Below, in pieces: positions 1-9,435 of a DNA stretch of 64,000 bases. The position numbers were made by a program, and so were the translations under genes. The notes beneath the pieces were generated by a model that saw only the letters and a list, made by a program, of their open reading frames with translations, did no database searches and was not told the origin of the DNA. The stretch lies in the NCBI RefSeq assembly GCF_902726655.1, contig NZ_CACVAN010000001.1, positions 1,860,001 through 1,924,000 of the forward strand, in the 5' to 3' direction. Source of the stretch: Virgibacillus ihumii (GTDB lineage Bacteria; Bacillota; Bacilli; Bacillales; Amphibacillaceae). How positions within the stretch are numbered: the stretch's first letter is position 1; each line of letters begins with the position of its first letter.

Positions 1-1
1 T

Positions 2-712
2 CAGTGGCGGAATGAACAAGAATGGCCGCTTGCCCGAACGCAGTACACCCCATTCTATTTACACAGCCGCGGTCAGGCAAACTCCCGCTCCGGGAACGGA
101 ACATTATCATTTGCAAAACCCGGAGAGGAAGCGGCCGATTCGTTTATTCATAACCCGGAACACCCTGTCCCGACAAATGGAGGCGGAACACTGTACGATG
201 GCGTTCAAACAACCGGACCACAGGATCAGAAAGCAATTGAAAATCGCGATGATGTCCTTGTCTACACATCAGAAAAATTAGACAAGCAGCTGGAAGTGAC
301 TGGTCCGGTAAAAGTAAGGTTATGGGCTGCAACCGATGCACCAGACACTGATTTTACTGCTAAATTAGTAGACGTTTTCCCGGACGGAACCGCATTTAAT
401 TTAACTGACGGCATTGTCCGTGCCCGCTACCGTAACGGGTACACACCAGAACCGGATCTAAATGGTGAGGTTGTTAAGTATGAAATTGATTTATGGGCTA
501 CAAGCAACGTATTTCTGCCGGATCACCAAATCAGAATCGAAATCGCATCCAGTAATTTCCCGCGATTTGATGTGAATCCGAATACCGGAAGAACGATGCT
601 GAACAGCACGGAAACGAGGCCGGCACAACAGACGATTTATCATAGTGCGGAATATCCGTCGCATGTTGTGTTGCCGGTGATACCGGGTAGTGGTGCTGAC
701 TCCAAAGAGTAA
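2..712 (+). CDS. CocE/NonD family hydrolase, C-terminal part (5' end outside window)
   Basis: The frame is open from base 2 to a TAA at 710-712, so about 236 C-terminal residues are visible and the catalytic alpha/beta-hydrolase part lies upstream of the window. The visible part matches the beta-rich C-terminal domain of X-Pro dipeptidyl-peptidase/cocaine-esterase-like proteins. It begins WPLARTQYTPFYLHS and has GGGTLYDGVQ, DDVLVYTSEKLD, the strand VTGPVKVRLWAATDAPDTDF and, near the end, SSNFPRFDVNPNTG. Members are serine hydrolases of esters, amides or X-Pro peptides; the substrate cannot be read from this domain. The gene converges on the M24 peptidase at 897 with a tandem repeat between them. 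The internal ATG at 296 is not the true start, because the family homology continues upstream of it in the same frame. Confidence 0.85.
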   Translation, partial: QWRNEQEWPLARTQYTPFYLHSRGQANSRSGNGTLSFAKPGEEAADSFIHNPEHPVPTNGGGTLYDGVQTTGPQDQKAIENRDDVLVYTSEKLDKQLEVTGPVKVRLWAATDAPDTDFTAKLVDVFPDGTAFNLTDGIVRARYRNGYTPEPDLNGEVVKYEIDLWATSNVFLPDHQIRIEIASSNFPRFDVNPNTGRTMLNSTETRPAQQTIYHSAEYPSHVVLPVIPGSGADSKE

Positions 713-735
713 AGATTAGGGCTAAACAGGCATTG

Positions 736-860
736 TCGATCGAGTGAGAACCTTTCCCGATCGACCTGGAGGTTTCCTCGATCGAGTGAGAACCTTTCCC
801 GATCGACCTGGAGGTTTCCTCGATCGAGTTAGCACCTCTCCCGATCGACCTGGGGCCCTC
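736..860. repeat. Three-copy 42-bp intergenic tandem repeat
   Basis: Copies begin at 736, 778 and 820, an exact 42-bp period. The first two are nearly identical and the third diverges. Each copy is two 21-bp halves that both start with a CGATCGA core (TCGATCGAGTGAG and CCGATCGACCTGG), so TCGATCG and CGATCGA can pair within a copy. It sits between two convergent genes and is not coding in any frame. Two other intergenic arrays in the window have a similar 20-21 bp unit length. Confidence 0.9.
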
Positions 861-896
861 ACGCTTTTCAAGTAAAAGAAGAACGGCTGCTGTCCG

Positions 897-2003
897 TTAT
901 AAAACCCGCAATTCCCTAGGAAACGACGTTAATACCTCAACCTCACCTTTTTCGTTAATAAAAACCTCATCCTCAATACGCACACCGCCATACCCAGGTA
1001 TATAAATTCCAGGCTCGATGGTGAAGAACAACCCTTCTACCGCCAATTGTTCATTCTTACCGTGAATTGAGGGTTCTTCATGCACGTCAATCCCCAGTCC
1101 ATGACCGACACGGTTATTAAAATATTCACCATATCCGCTTTTGTCGATGACATTCCTCGCAGCCAGATCAAACGATTTCAGGGGCTTGCCGGCTTGGACT
1201 GCATTAATTCCTGCTTGATTGGATTCCAGCACAGTATTGTAAATTTCTTTTTGTTTTTCAGTTGCCTCACCTATCACAAAAGTTCTTGTTGTATCTGAGC
1301 AGTAACCATTTTTGGTTTTCACACCAAAATCAATTAGAAGAAAGTCACCATTCCGAAACTCACGATCCCCTGGAACTCCATGCGGCAATGCTGCTTTCTC
1401 ACCGGAAAGCACAATCGTCGAAAATGAAGGACCCTCCGCTCCAAACTTTTTCATCAGGTATTCCAGTTCAGCGGCCAATTCCACCTCCGTCATGCCGGGC
1501 TTTACCTTTTTAATTCCTTCGCCCAACACCTTTTCAATAATATCCACTGCCTCTTGCAAATATGTAACTTCCGGTCTGGATTTTTTTAATCGCAGTTTAT
1601 TAATGAAAGGTTGAATATCGTCATAGCTTGCCTCCGGAAAAGCGCTGCTCAAATTTCGGTGTTTAAACATACTTGTCTCTTTCATTTCGAGGCCAATCTT
1701 TTTTATATCTGCACCGACATTGTTTTTTAATATGGAATAAGGATCCTCCTCATCAGCTATCGAAACAATCCGTTCAACAAATGAGTCATTTTTAGCGATT
1801 TCCTTATCCAGTGCTGGTACAAACAATGTGAATCCCTCTGTTTGTCCATCCCATACTAATGCCATAAACCGTTCATGCGGATCCGAATTAAACCCGGTGA
1901 AATAAAAGACATTGGCCGGCGCCGCAATCATAGCAATGGAGAAATTTTGCTCCTTAAAATATTGCTCTAATTGTTCTAATCTATTTTGATAATCTAATAC
2001 CAT
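897..2003 (-). CDS. M24B family Xaa-Pro peptidase
   Basis: A 368-residue cytoplasmic metallopeptidase of the aminopeptidase P/prolidase family, which cleaves X-Pro bonds. An N-terminal creatinase-like domain (about 5-140) is followed by the pita-bread catalytic domain. All five dimetal ligands are visible: Asp225 (LLIDFG), Asp237 (CSDTTR), His301 (VGHGLGIDVHEEP), Glu330 (FTIEPGIY) and Glu344 (RIEDEV). The length is typical for the PepQ/YqhT/YkvY group, so dipeptidase versus aminopeptidase cannot be decided. The ATG at 2003 has an AGGAGG site at normal spacing. It is probably monocistronic. Confidence 0.93.
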   Translation of the reverse strand: MVLDYQNRLEQLEQYFKEQNFSIAMIAAPANVFYFTGFNSDPHERFMALVWDGQTEGFTLFVPALDKEIAKNDSFVERIVSIADEEDPYSILKNNVGADIKKIGLEMKETSMFKHRNLSSAFPEASYDDIQPFINKLRLKKSRPEVTYLQEAVDIIEKVLGEGIKKVKPGMTEVELAAELEYLMKKFGAEGPSFSTIVLSGEKAALPHGVPGDREFRNGDFLLIDFGVKTKNGYCSDTTRTFVIGEATEKQKEIYNTVLESNQAGINAVQAGKPLKSFDLAARNVIDKSGYGEYFNNRVGHGLGIDVHEEPSIHGKNEQLAVEGLFFTIEPGIYIPGYGGVRIEDEVFINEKGEVEVLTSFPRELRVL

Positions 2004-2095
2004 ATAAATTCCTCCTTTGCCTATAGTATAACATGAAGCAATTCAGTCTGAACCTTACAAAATGCCAACCAGACAGTATATGGAATCGCACAATG

Positions 2096-2126
2096 AAAAG
2101 AGCCTGATTACGAACCAGACCCTTTT
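2096..2126 (-). terminator. Probable terminator of the alpha/beta hydrolase gene
   Basis: An imperfect hairpin pairs AAAAG and CCTG on the left with CCAG and CTTTT on the right. On the minus strand it ends in CTTTT, about 12 bases after the stop codon of the upstream gene. Confidence 0.55.
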
Positions 2127-2137
2127 ATGTTGCCTCT

Positions 2138-2938
2138 CTACAGCCCGCTAAAAAATTCATCCAACTCTCGATTAAACTTCTCCGTCTCTTCCAAAAACAA
2201 AAGATGACTGCTGTTCTCAAAAGCTACCAGTTTTGACCCGGGAATCCGCTTCTGAATATACTCCCCTGCTTCGATCGGAAAGAACCCAACCGTACCAAAG
2301 CAAATCAACGTCGGCACATCAACATTGGACAATGTCTCCCGATAATCAACCGCCGTCTGGTTAAATACAATCGCACTTTCAATCGATGCCGGAAGCTTAT
2401 TCATTTCTTCCAAAATCCATTCATGGTCTTTCGGATCAGGCTTTTCTTTAAACATGCCATGGATGAAATCACTGTTAAAGCCATTTTGATCCTCCTGAAT
2501 CGCCTGCATCACACCTTTAATCGCCTCAAAATCAAAGGCTCCGAATTCCCATTCCGGCCAAACATAGTCAGATGGGGATTGATCAACAATCGTCAATGCC
2601 TTAATATTTTCCGTTCCAAACTGGTTCACATAGTCCCACAACACAAAAGCCCCCATTGACCAGCCGACTAAAATAACATCCTCCAAATCCAGGAGTTCGA
2701 TAAATTTTTTCACGTCCCGGGCGTACTGGGCTACCGTATGCCCATGCTCTACTTTTGACGACTGCCCATGTCCCCGCAGATCGAGCGTTATCGTGCGGTA
2801 CTTTCCACTAAAATATGGTACCTGTTTATGAAAAAACTTGCTGCTCATCATCACACCGTGTATGAAAATGACCGGCCGCCCTTTTCCACTTTCCTGATAG
2901 TGAAGTTTTGTTTGTGAATCAAGGTCAATGTATGGCAT
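2138..2938 (-). CDS. Alpha/beta fold hydrolase
   Basis: A 266-residue alpha/beta hydrolase without a signal peptide. The oxyanion-loop motif FIHGVMMSS lies near residue 26. The nucleophile elbow is GWSMG with Ser94, and the likely catalytic His is His245 in SSHLLFLE, at the usual distance from the end. DLRGHGQSS near 53 is typical of the esterase/haloperoxidase-like group (Hydrolase_1). The substrate cannot be assigned. The ATG at 2938 follows an AAGGAA-type site. It lies between two minus-strand genes, each with its own terminator, so it looks monocistronic. Confidence 0.9.
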   Translation of the reverse strand: MPYIDLDSQTKLHYQESGKGRPVIFIHGVMMSSKFFHKQVPYFSGKYRTITLDLRGHGQSSKVEHGHTVAQYARDVKKFIELLDLEDVILVGWSMGAFVLWDYVNQFGTENIKALTIVDQSPSDYVWPEWEFGAFDFEAIKGVMQAIQEDQNGFNSDFIHGMFKEKPDPKDHEWILEEMNKLPASIESAIVFNQTAVDYRETLSNVDVPTLICFGTVGFFPIEAGEYIQKRIPGSKLVAFENSSHLLFLEETEKFNRELDEFFSGL

Positions 2939-3102
2939 TGGATCGCTTCCTTTCTAAAATGAATTTACTTTCTATATATATTTATTTGTAGCGACCGGAA
3001 TTCACTTTGATTATACCTTTTTGAAACTCCTATTCTTTCTAAAAATTTTAGCAAATGAGCCCCTTTCTTAAAAGTATAATGAAATAAAACGTACCTTTGC
3101 AT

Positions 3103-3143
3103 AAAAAGAAGGAAATCCCAATTGAAAGGATTTCCCTCTTTTT
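3103..3143 (-). terminator. Intrinsic terminator of the semialdehyde dehydrogenase gene
   Basis: A strong hairpin: GGAAATCC pairs with GGATTTCC, extended by AAAAAGA/TCTTTTT. On the minus strand it ends in a U-rich tract 15 bases after the stop of the gene ending at 3159. Confidence 0.85.
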
Positions 3144-3158
3144 ATCACTCCTTATATC

Positions 3159-4619
3159 TCACACCCAACGCGTTGTAATAACCTTCTTCCTCGTATAAAA
3201 TTCAACGCCATCCTTGCCGTTCGTATGGAGATCCCCATAGAAAGAATCCTTCCAGCCGGAGAATGGGAAAAATGCCATTGGCGCCGGCACTCCAATGTTC
3301 ACACCCAGCATACCTGCATCTATCGTTTCTCTGAATTGTCGGACAGCGCCGCCGCTATTGGTGAATAAGCATGAACCGTTTGCGAAGCGCGACTTATTTG
3401 TCACGTCAATTGCTTCATCCAGATCATGAACACGCACAATGGATAAAACCGGTGCAAATATTTCATCCTGCCAAATTTTCATTTCCGTTGTTACATGGTC
3501 AAAAATAGTTGGGCCGACGAAATAGCCTTCCCGTTGAATATCCTTGTCATTCCGGCCATCGCGAATTAAGCTGGCTCCTTCTTTTTCACCCGTTTCAATA
3601 TATTGATAAGTTCTGTCTTTATGATTATCCCGGATTACCGGACCGAGGAAAACACCTTCATCCAACCCGTTACCAATTTTAACTTCATTAGCTTTTTGTA
3701 CCAGTTGCTCAATGAATTCGTCTGCAACGGAATTTTCAACCGCAACCACAGACGCTGCCATACAACGTTCTCCTGCCGAACCAAATGCCGCATTGAGTAT
3801 TTGAGTTGATGCATTATCCAAATCCGCATCTTGTAAAACGATTGTGTGGTTTTTAGCGCCGGACAAAGCTTGAACACGTTTAAGATTGTCTGTTCCACGT
3901 TTATATACGTATTCCGCTACCGGTTGTGACCCGACAAACGAAATAGCACTCACATCTTCATGATCAAGCAACCCATTAACAACATCATGTGCGCCGTGTA
4001 CGATGTTAAATACACCTTCAGGCAAGCCCGCTTCCTCCAGTAATTCTGCGATACGATTTGCCAGCAGCGGTGTCCGTTCGGAAGGTTTTAAAACAAATGT
4101 ATTGCCGGTTACAATCGCCATCGGAAACATCCAGGCGGGCACCATCATCGGAAAATTAAACGGGGTTATCCCTCCGACAACGCCTATCGGATAACGGTAA
4201 ACACCTGACTCAAGTCCGGCGGCAATTGAGGGGAGTTGTTCACCCATCATGAGAGAAGGTGCACCCGCTGCAAACTCAACATTCTCGATACCGCGTTGTA
4301 CTTCACCAAATGCTTCTTTGAAACTTTTACCATTTTCAATCGTTATTAATTCAGCAAGTTCATCATGTTTATCCGCAAGCAGTTGCTGAAATTTAAATAG
4401 AATACGCGCGCGCTTCGGAACCGGGACTTCCTTCCAGGATTTAAAAGATTCCTTAGCCACTTGCACAGCGTCATCCAGGTCTTCCTTGTTCGATAAGGGA
4501 ACTTGAGCTATAACCTCACCTGTAGCCGGATTATATACGTCTTCCGTTTTTTCCGAATTTGCTTCAATCCATTTTCCATTTACATAGTTTTTAAGATTCT
4601 TCGTTTTAGTCTGTGCCAT
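3159..4619 (-). CDS. mmsA: CoA-acylating methylmalonate/malonate-semialdehyde dehydrogenase
   Basis: A 486-residue aldehyde dehydrogenase of the MmsA/IolA type, which converts malonate semialdehyde or methylmalonate semialdehyde with CoA and NAD+ to acetyl- or propionyl-CoA. The catalytic Cys286 sits in [12 protein letters not shown]-binding elements [13 protein letters not shown] (about 149-161) and LKPSERTP are present, and the length is normal for the family. It lies 42 bp downstream of the aminotransferase gene and shares its operon, which makes malonate semialdehyde from beta-alanine the likely physiological substrate here (inference from context). The ATG at 4619 has a GGGAGG site. A strong terminator follows. 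Confidence 0.93.
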   Translation of the reverse strand: MAQTKTKNLKNYVNGKWIEANSEKTEDVYNPATGEVIAQVPLSNKEDLDDAVQVAKESFKSWKEVPVPKRARILFKFQQLLADKHDELAELITIENGKSFKEAFGEVQRGIENVEFAAGAPSLMMGEQLPSIAAGLESGVYRYPIGVVGGITPFNFPMMVPAWMFPMAIVTGNTFVLKPSERTPLLANRIAELLEEAGLPEGVFNIVHGAHDVVNGLLDHEDVSAISFVGSQPVAEYVYKRGTDNLKRVQALSGAKNHTIVLQDADLDNASTQILNAAFGSAGERCMAASVVAVENSVADEFIEQLVQKANEVKIGNGLDEGVFLGPVIRDNHKDRTYQYIETGEKEGASLIRDGRNDKDIQREGYFVGPTIFDHVTTEMKIWQDEIFAPVLSIVRVHDLDEAIDVTNKSRFANGSCLFTNSGGAVRQFRETIDAGMLGVNIGVPAPMAFFPFSGWKDSFYGDLHTNGKDGVEFYTRKKVITTRWV

Positions 4620-4661
4620 AAAAGTTACCTCCCATTAAAATTCTATATAACCTATTATATC

Positions 4662-6023
4662 TCAATTAACCGTTTTAAAGGCTTTCTTCACAACAGAAAT
4701 AATGAAATCAATATCCTCATCCGTGCTTGCAAGCGGTGGGCAAAGTGTCAGGATATTATCAAAGCCGGCAACTGTATCGCCATTCTTGGCAATGATTAAT
4801 CCGTTTGCTTTACATTCTCCGATAACTTTACTTAATAACGCAGACGAAGCAGGCTCTTTCGTTTTTTTGTCGTTCACTATCTCGATGGCAAATAGAAGAC
4901 CCTGGCTCCGTACGTCTCCCACATTTTTGTGTTCCATTAATTCTTGTAACCCATTGTACAAACGTTCACCAAGCACCGAAGATCGGCTGACCAGATTTTC
5001 ATTTTCCATTATTTCAATATTCTTTAGTGCAACAGCACATGCGGCCGGATTCCCGCCAAACGTATTCACATGCCGGAAATGATTAACATCGCCATCTTTT
5101 TTAAACGCTTCATAAATATCTTTCCGAACTGCTGTTACAGACAGAGGAAGATAGGCACTCGTAAGTCCTTTAGCCATCGTAATAATGTCCGGATTTATAT
5201 CGTAGTGCATATGACCGAACAATTTGCCTGTACGTCCAAAGCCGCAAATAACTTCATCGATTATTAACAGAACACCATGGCGCCTGCATATTTCCTGAAC
5301 CTTTTCCACATACACTCGATGAGGAATTAATACGCCGCCGCCTGTAATGGTCGGTTCCATAATAACTGCAGCAATGGTATCCGGATGCTCCCAAATTATT
5401 TTCTTCTCCAATTCCTCAGCGCACTGAAGGTTATGTTGCTCCACGGACTGTCCCGAAGGTCTGCGATAATTATCGGGAGGGGATACATGCAGGAAGCCAT
5501 CCGACAATGGTTCATACTTAATTTTACGCTGTGCCTGGCCGGTAGCTGAAAGAGCTCCCGCCGAATTACCATGATACGCCCGATAACGTGATATAATTTT
5601 GCGTTTTGATGGATTGTCGTTTTGTTGGTGATATTGCCGCACCATTTTAAAAGCGACTTCATTTGCGTCCGATCCACTATTGGAATAAAAAATCATATAA
5701 TCATCTTGCAGCATATCATTCAGTTTTTCAGCAAGTTCGATTGCCGGTACATGACTTTGTGATAATGGCATGTATGCAAGCTGTTTCAGCTGATCATACG
5801 CGGCCTGTGCCAGCTCCTCCCGCCCATACCCGACATTTACACACCAAAGACCAGACATACCATCTAAATATCTGTTCCCATTATGGTCTGTTATCCAGGA
5901 ACCCTTACCGTCCGTTCCAATTATCGGAGACTTGTTTTTTTCATGCCGGGACATGTGATGCCAAACATTTTGTTGATCTTTTTCGACCAGTGACTGTTTT
6001 TTTTCGTCCTTTAAAATATCCAT
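4662..6023 (-). CDS. Class III aminotransferase, probable beta-alanine aminotransferase
   Basis: A 453-residue PLP-dependent omega-aminotransferase. The PLP lysine is Lys285 in TMAKGLTSAYLPLS; the cofactor Asp lies in LLIIDEVICGFGRTG; SNSGSDANEVAFK binds the PLP phosphate. The family includes beta-alanine:pyruvate and GABA/taurine transaminases. Placement between pyrimidine genes and mmsA points to beta-alanine conversion to malonate semialdehyde (inference). The ATG at 6023 is preferred because AAAGGGGA lies 7 bases upstream, whereas the in-frame GTG at 6029 almost touches that site. It is divergent from the PucR regulator, with a candidate cre site in between. Confidence 0.9.
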   Translation of the reverse strand: MDILKDEKKQSLVEKDQQNVWHHMSRHEKNKSPIIGTDGKGSWITDHNGNRYLDGMSGLWCVNVGYGREELAQAAYDQLKQLAYMPLSQSHVPAIELAEKLNDMLQDDYMIFYSNSGSDANEVAFKMVRQYHQQNDNPSKRKIISRYRAYHGNSAGALSATGQAQRKIKYEPLSDGFLHVSPPDNYRRPSGQSVEQHNLQCAEELEKKIIWEHPDTIAAVIMEPTITGGGVLIPHRVYVEKVQEICRRHGVLLIIDEVICGFGRTGKLFGHMHYDINPDIITMAKGLTSAYLPLSVTAVRKDIYEAFKKDGDVNHFRHVNTFGGNPAACAVALKNIEIMENENLVSRSSVLGERLYNGLQELMEHKNVGDVRSQGLLFAIEIVNDKKTKEPASSALLSKVIGECKANGLIIAKNGDTVAGFDNILTLCPPLASTDEDIDFIISVVKKAFKTVN

Positions 6024-6073
6024 CTTCACTTCCCCTTTCTAAAAGTTAGTTCACATAGATAACACTATTTTTA

Positions 6074-6087
6074 TGAAGGCGCTTACC
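6074..6087. promoter_or_regulatory. Candidate CcpA (cre) site between aminotransferase and regulator genes
   Basis: TGAAGGCGCTTACC resembles the cre consensus TGWNANCGNTNWCA, with two mismatches. It lies 51 bp upstream of the aminotransferase start and 148 bp from the regulator start, in a 211-bp divergent promoter region. Catabolite repression of beta-alanine use would make sense. This is sequence resemblance only. Confidence 0.35.
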
Positions 6088-6234
6088 AAATTACACCTCC
6101 CTGTAGAAAATTCCCCAGGTTGACGATTACGCATCACTAATTCATAATTTATTTTACAAATAATTATAAAAATTAGCATTTTACATCGTGTCAAATTATT
6201 TTGTTCTTACTTTTACATTTTGGAGGGAATGTTA

Positions 6235-7854
6235 TTGGATAATAACTTTGAAATAACTGTTAAAGACGTACTGGAAAGAGAGACATTCCAACGAGCCAAA
6301 ATATTAGCTGGTGCCGGCGGTATAGATAGAAGAATCAAATGGACACATATTTTAGAAACAAAGGAATTTGAATCGTTGATTAATGGCGGCGAGTTAATTC
6401 TTACTACCGGTATTGGCTTTAACAAAGAAAAGCCTGTTAATTTTTACGAAAGGTTAATTCATAAAAATGTTGCCGGCATTTGCATCGAGAAAGGCGAACA
6501 TTTTAAGGACATATCATCCGAGGTAAAACAACTCGCTGACAAACACCATTTTCCTATTATTGTTTTTGAATCAATTGTAAAATTTGTAGACATCACACAT
6601 GATTTGCATACATTAATCATCAACCAGCACCACCACAAGATCACCAAATTAAATGAACTGACCAAAACTTTCACGGAGCTGTCACTTTCCCCAAATGGAG
6701 CCCTGAAAATATTAAAAGAAATGTATTTTTATTTTGATCAGGACGTTATGTTCATCAGTGAGGAGAAAAAATCATATTACTATCCACCTGAAACAAAACA
6801 ATTAGCTGACTCCATACAGAGAAATTTAAAGAGTATGAACCTGAATAAAAAGAAGTACACCCATATTAATATGTGGAATACCAATTTTACTTTTTATCCG
6901 GTCAGAGGTCTTGGACAGGTATGGGGCTACTTATGTTTAGAAACCAGTGAACGTTTGAAAGATGAGTTCACCTACTCCGTCCTTGATACTGCAGCATTAG
7001 CCATTGCTCAAATTACGCTGCGCAACCGGACCCTTGAAGAAAGAAGACTTAATCAGGAGGACAAAAACGTTCGAAGTCTGTTACAGGGTGAAAACATCGA
7101 CACAGATAGCTTTCAGCTGTTCTTCCCCGATACCAAAGAAAGTACAAGTTACCGTGTTATTTTAATACAGGAAATAAAACCAGAATCCCAAAACGATGAT
7201 GATTGGAGTGAGATAAAGATACAGCAATCCCTAATCATCAAACGTGAGTTCAAAAAAGCCGGCTTTTTCCCAGTTGTTTCAATCAAAAAAAATGAAATTG
7301 CGATTATCTGTTCCTGCACTGCCTCATCCCAACAAATTAAAGATACAGAAGCATACTCAAAAGTAATCCACAACATTCTCGATATAAATGAGAAAGATAT
7401 TTGGGATGGAGCGAAATATACAATTGGCGTCAGCAGAAAACTGGAAGACATATCCCGGGTACCTCAGGGATATAAGCAAGCCATGGAAGTACTTCGCTTA
7501 CATAAATCAGGTATATTGCAAACATACTTCTATGAAAAAATCGGGATTTACCGGATTCTTCTTTGGCAGGATAAGGAAGAAAAACTGGATGCCTACATTA
7601 ATGACTATCTGGGACCCATAATAGCGTATGACCAAAAAAACAACAGCAGCCTTCTTGAAACACTTGCTGTTTTCCTGGAGTGTGGTTTTTCCAAAAAGAA
7701 AGCCTCTGAAAAACTCTTTATTGTCAGGCAAACATTGTATTACCGGCTTGCAAAAATTGACGAGCTGCTCGGGTATAATCTGCTGGAATCGTCTGACCGC
7801 CTGGCTGTTGAAACAGCTATTAAGGCGTATTACTTGAACAAAGTAAAGGCATAA
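6235..7854 (+). CDS. PucR family transcriptional regulator of pyrimidine catabolism
   Basis: About 539 residues with PucR architecture: an N-terminal PucR ligand-sensing domain (ITVKDVLERETFQRAKILA through GELILTTGIGF, about 5-70), a middle region, a GGDEF-like CdaR-type segment, and a C-terminal HTH_30 (LLETLAVFLECGFSKKKA followed by LFIVRQTLYYRLAKIDELLG). Family members activate purine, allantoin or pyrimidine catabolism genes in response to pathway metabolites. Position inside the pyrimidine cluster makes it the likely local regulator. TTG at 6235 is chosen because GGAGG at 6222 is 8 bases upstream; ATG 6229 and TTG 6220 are in frame but too close to or before it. Confidence 0.9.
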   Translation: MDNNFEITVKDVLERETFQRAKILAGAGGIDRRIKWTHILETKEFESLINGGELILTTGIGFNKEKPVNFYERLIHKNVAGICIEKGEHFKDISSEVKQLADKHHFPIIVFESIVKFVDITHDLHTLIINQHHHKITKLNELTKTFTELSLSPNGALKILKEMYFYFDQDVMFISEEKKSYYYPPETKQLADSIQRNLKSMNLNKKKYTHINMWNTNFTFYPVRGLGQVWGYLCLETSERLKDEFTYSVLDTAALAIAQITLRNRTLEERRLNQEDKNVRSLLQGENIDTDSFQLFFPDTKESTSYRVILIQEIKPESQNDDDWSEIKIQQSLIIKREFKKAGFFPVVSIKKNEIAIICSCTASSQQIKDTEAYSKVIHNILDINEKDIWDGAKYTIGVSRKLEDISRVPQGYKQAMEVLRLHKSGILQTYFYEKIGIYRILLWQDKEEKLDAYINDYLGPIIAYDQKNNSSLLETLAVFLECGFSKKKASEKLFIVRQTLYYRLAKIDELLGYNLLESSDRLAVETAIKAYYLNKVKA

Positions 7855-7860
7855 TTCCTT

Positions 7861-7906
7861 AAAAAGTTCCCAAACAATTTTATAACCGTTTGGGAACTTT
7901 TATTTT
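7861..7906. terminator. Bidirectional terminator between PucR and M20 hydrolase genes
   Basis: AAAAAGTTCCCAAAC pairs with GTTTGGGAACTTTT around a 12-base loop, with T-rich tails on both strands. It serves the two convergent genes ending at 7854 and 7925. Confidence 0.9.
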
Positions 7907-7924
7907 TGAGTGATCAATAGTTTC

Positions 7925-9160
7925 TCATTTCACGGTTAATTCCAAAACTGTCTGCAGAATGACATTAACTCCATTCTCACAGTCTTCCCAATATGTCAGT
8001 TCGTCCTCAGCATGACTCTTGCCATTAACACTTGGTACAAAAATCATGGCAGAAGGAATATAGGTTGCAATGAACTGCGCATCATGTCCGGCCCCACTCA
8101 CCATACGCTTGTAGGAATATCCAATATTTTTCGTTGAACGCTCCACTGCATTTACGATCCCCTCATCAAACCATACTGTATTCCGATCCCATTGTTTAGT
8201 TGTTTTTACATCACATTTTTCCTTGCCTGAAGAATCATGCAGCCCTTCAACAATTTCCTCTACTTGTCTGATCGTGTTGGGGTCCTGGTGTCTTGCCTCA
8301 AGAGTAAACACAACCTTATTGGGAATGATGGTATGAATGTTTGGGCTGACATCCATTCTGCCAATCGTGTAAACTAGTTCATCATCCAGTTTATTCATTT
8401 TCTCACGGATTTCTGTAATTAAATTATTGGTGGCAAACAGAGCATCTTTGCGCATCGGCATTGGTGTTGTACCAGCATGATCAGAGTCGCCGCTAACCTC
8501 GATTTCATAATTGACCATACCTACCACACCTTCAACTATACCAATCTGCAATGACTCACTTTCCAAAACAGGCCCTTGTTCAATGTGCAGCTCCAAAAAT
8601 GCTGCGGCATCTGTTAACCGATTTTCTTCTTTTCCTTTAAAACCACTGTTATCAAGAGCCTCACCGAATGTAACTCCTTCCGTATCCGTTGACTGAAGCA
8701 TGGTAGCTTTATCAAACCGGCCGGAAAGCACTCCTGAAGACATCATGGCAGGTTCAAATCGCGCACCCTCTTCATTGGTAATATTAGCCACTACAAGAGG
8801 AACTTGGGGTTTAATGTCATTTTCAACAATTGTTCGAACAACTTCGAACCCTGTTAATACCCCAAGTACTCCATCAAATCTGCCGCCTTTATAAACAGAA
8901 TCCAGATGGGACCCGACAACCACCGGGGACTGATCATTATTTACTCCCGGTAAAGTTGCGTACATATTGGCCATATCATCGTAAACAACGGTCATCCCGA
9001 GCTTTTCACATTCAGATTGGAAATGCTTTCTGACTTTCAGATCCATATCGGATAATGCTAGTCGTGTAACACCATTGTTTTCAGTTCTGCCAAAATCGGC
9101 AAACTCCTCTATGGTGTTTTTAAGCCTTTCCCCATTGATCAGTACTTTTTGTTTTTCCAA
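7925..9160 (-). CDS. M20 family Zn-dependent amidohydrolase (beta-ureidopropionase/allantoate amidohydrolase type), copy 1
   Basis: A 411-residue member of the hydantoinase/carbamoylase family, which releases CO2 and NH3 from N-carbamoyl amino acids or ureides. Metal-site motifs are all present: GSHLDSVYKGGRFDG, NEEGARF, LELHIEQGPVLE and the C-terminal SGAGHDAQF. The small dimerisation-domain motif SGDSDHAGTTPMPMRKDAL is typical. It ends the run of minus-strand genes starting with the NCS1 permease (33 bp after the 73-residue ORF). A paralogue lies at 15483. Either could be the N-carbamoyl-beta-alanine hydrolase; the neighbour of the dihydropyrimidinase is the more obvious choice, so this copy may serve the thymine-derived ureide or another ureide. 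Confidence 0.9.
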   Translation of the reverse strand: MEKQKVLINGERLKNTIEEFADFGRTENNGVTRLALSDMDLKVRKHFQSECEKLGMTVVYDDMANMYATLPGVNNDQSPVVVGSHLDSVYKGGRFDGVLGVLTGFEVVRTIVENDIKPQVPLVVANITNEEGARFEPAMMSSGVLSGRFDKATMLQSTDTEGVTFGEALDNSGFKGKEENRLTDAAAFLELHIEQGPVLESESLQIGIVEGVVGMVNYEIEVSGDSDHAGTTPMPMRKDALFATNNLITEIREKMNKLDDELVYTIGRMDVSPNIHTIIPNKVVFTLEARHQDPNTIRQVEEIVEGLHDSSGKEKCDVKTTKQWDRNTVWFDEGIVNAVERSTKNIGYSYKRMVSGAGHDAQFIATYIPSAMIFVPSVNGKSHAEDELTYWEDCENGVNVILQTVLELTVK

Positions 9161-9192
9161 GATTCTTCCCCTCCCATTCCATCTCTCTGTAT

Positions 9193-9414
9193 TTACTTCG
9201 TTATTTTCTCTTGTTGTTTAATGAATAATGTGGCAAAATACTTTCGGCTATCCGGGCTGGTTAAACGCACTTTTTTCTTATCAGCCGTCGTTTTATGCTG
9301 AAATTCAACCACATCTCCATCAAGTGTGCCTGTTGAACTTGTCATGATGTATCCTTTTTCCATGAAATCATCTATTTGATTTTTTTCTGATAGATACGCA
9401 TCATAGCTTGCCAA
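9193..9414 (-). CDS. Small conserved-looking protein of unknown function in the pyrimidine operon
   Basis: A 73-residue, charged, soluble protein starting at a TTG with AAAAGGAGGG nine bases upstream. I do not recognise a family. It begins ASYDAYLSEKNQIDDFMEKG and has a predicted beta-rich middle (GTLDGDVVEFQHK) and a basic C-terminus (FIKQQEKITK). It has no Cys and no membrane segment. It lies 21 bp after the NCS1 permease gene and 32 bp before the amidohydrolase gene, so it is co-transcribed with both; a role in pyrimidine catabolism is suggested only by that position. Confidence 0.7.
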   Translation of the reverse strand: MASYDAYLSEKNQIDDFMEKGYIMTSSTGTLDGDVVEFQHKTTADKKKVRLTSPDSRKYFATLFIKQQEKITK

Positions 9415-9435
9415 TGAACTATCCCTCCTTTTAGA

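Noticed and set aside
12..281. An 89-codon frame at the left edge
   Set aside because: It is out of frame with the CocE-type hydrolase, whose homology continues through this stretch in frame 2.
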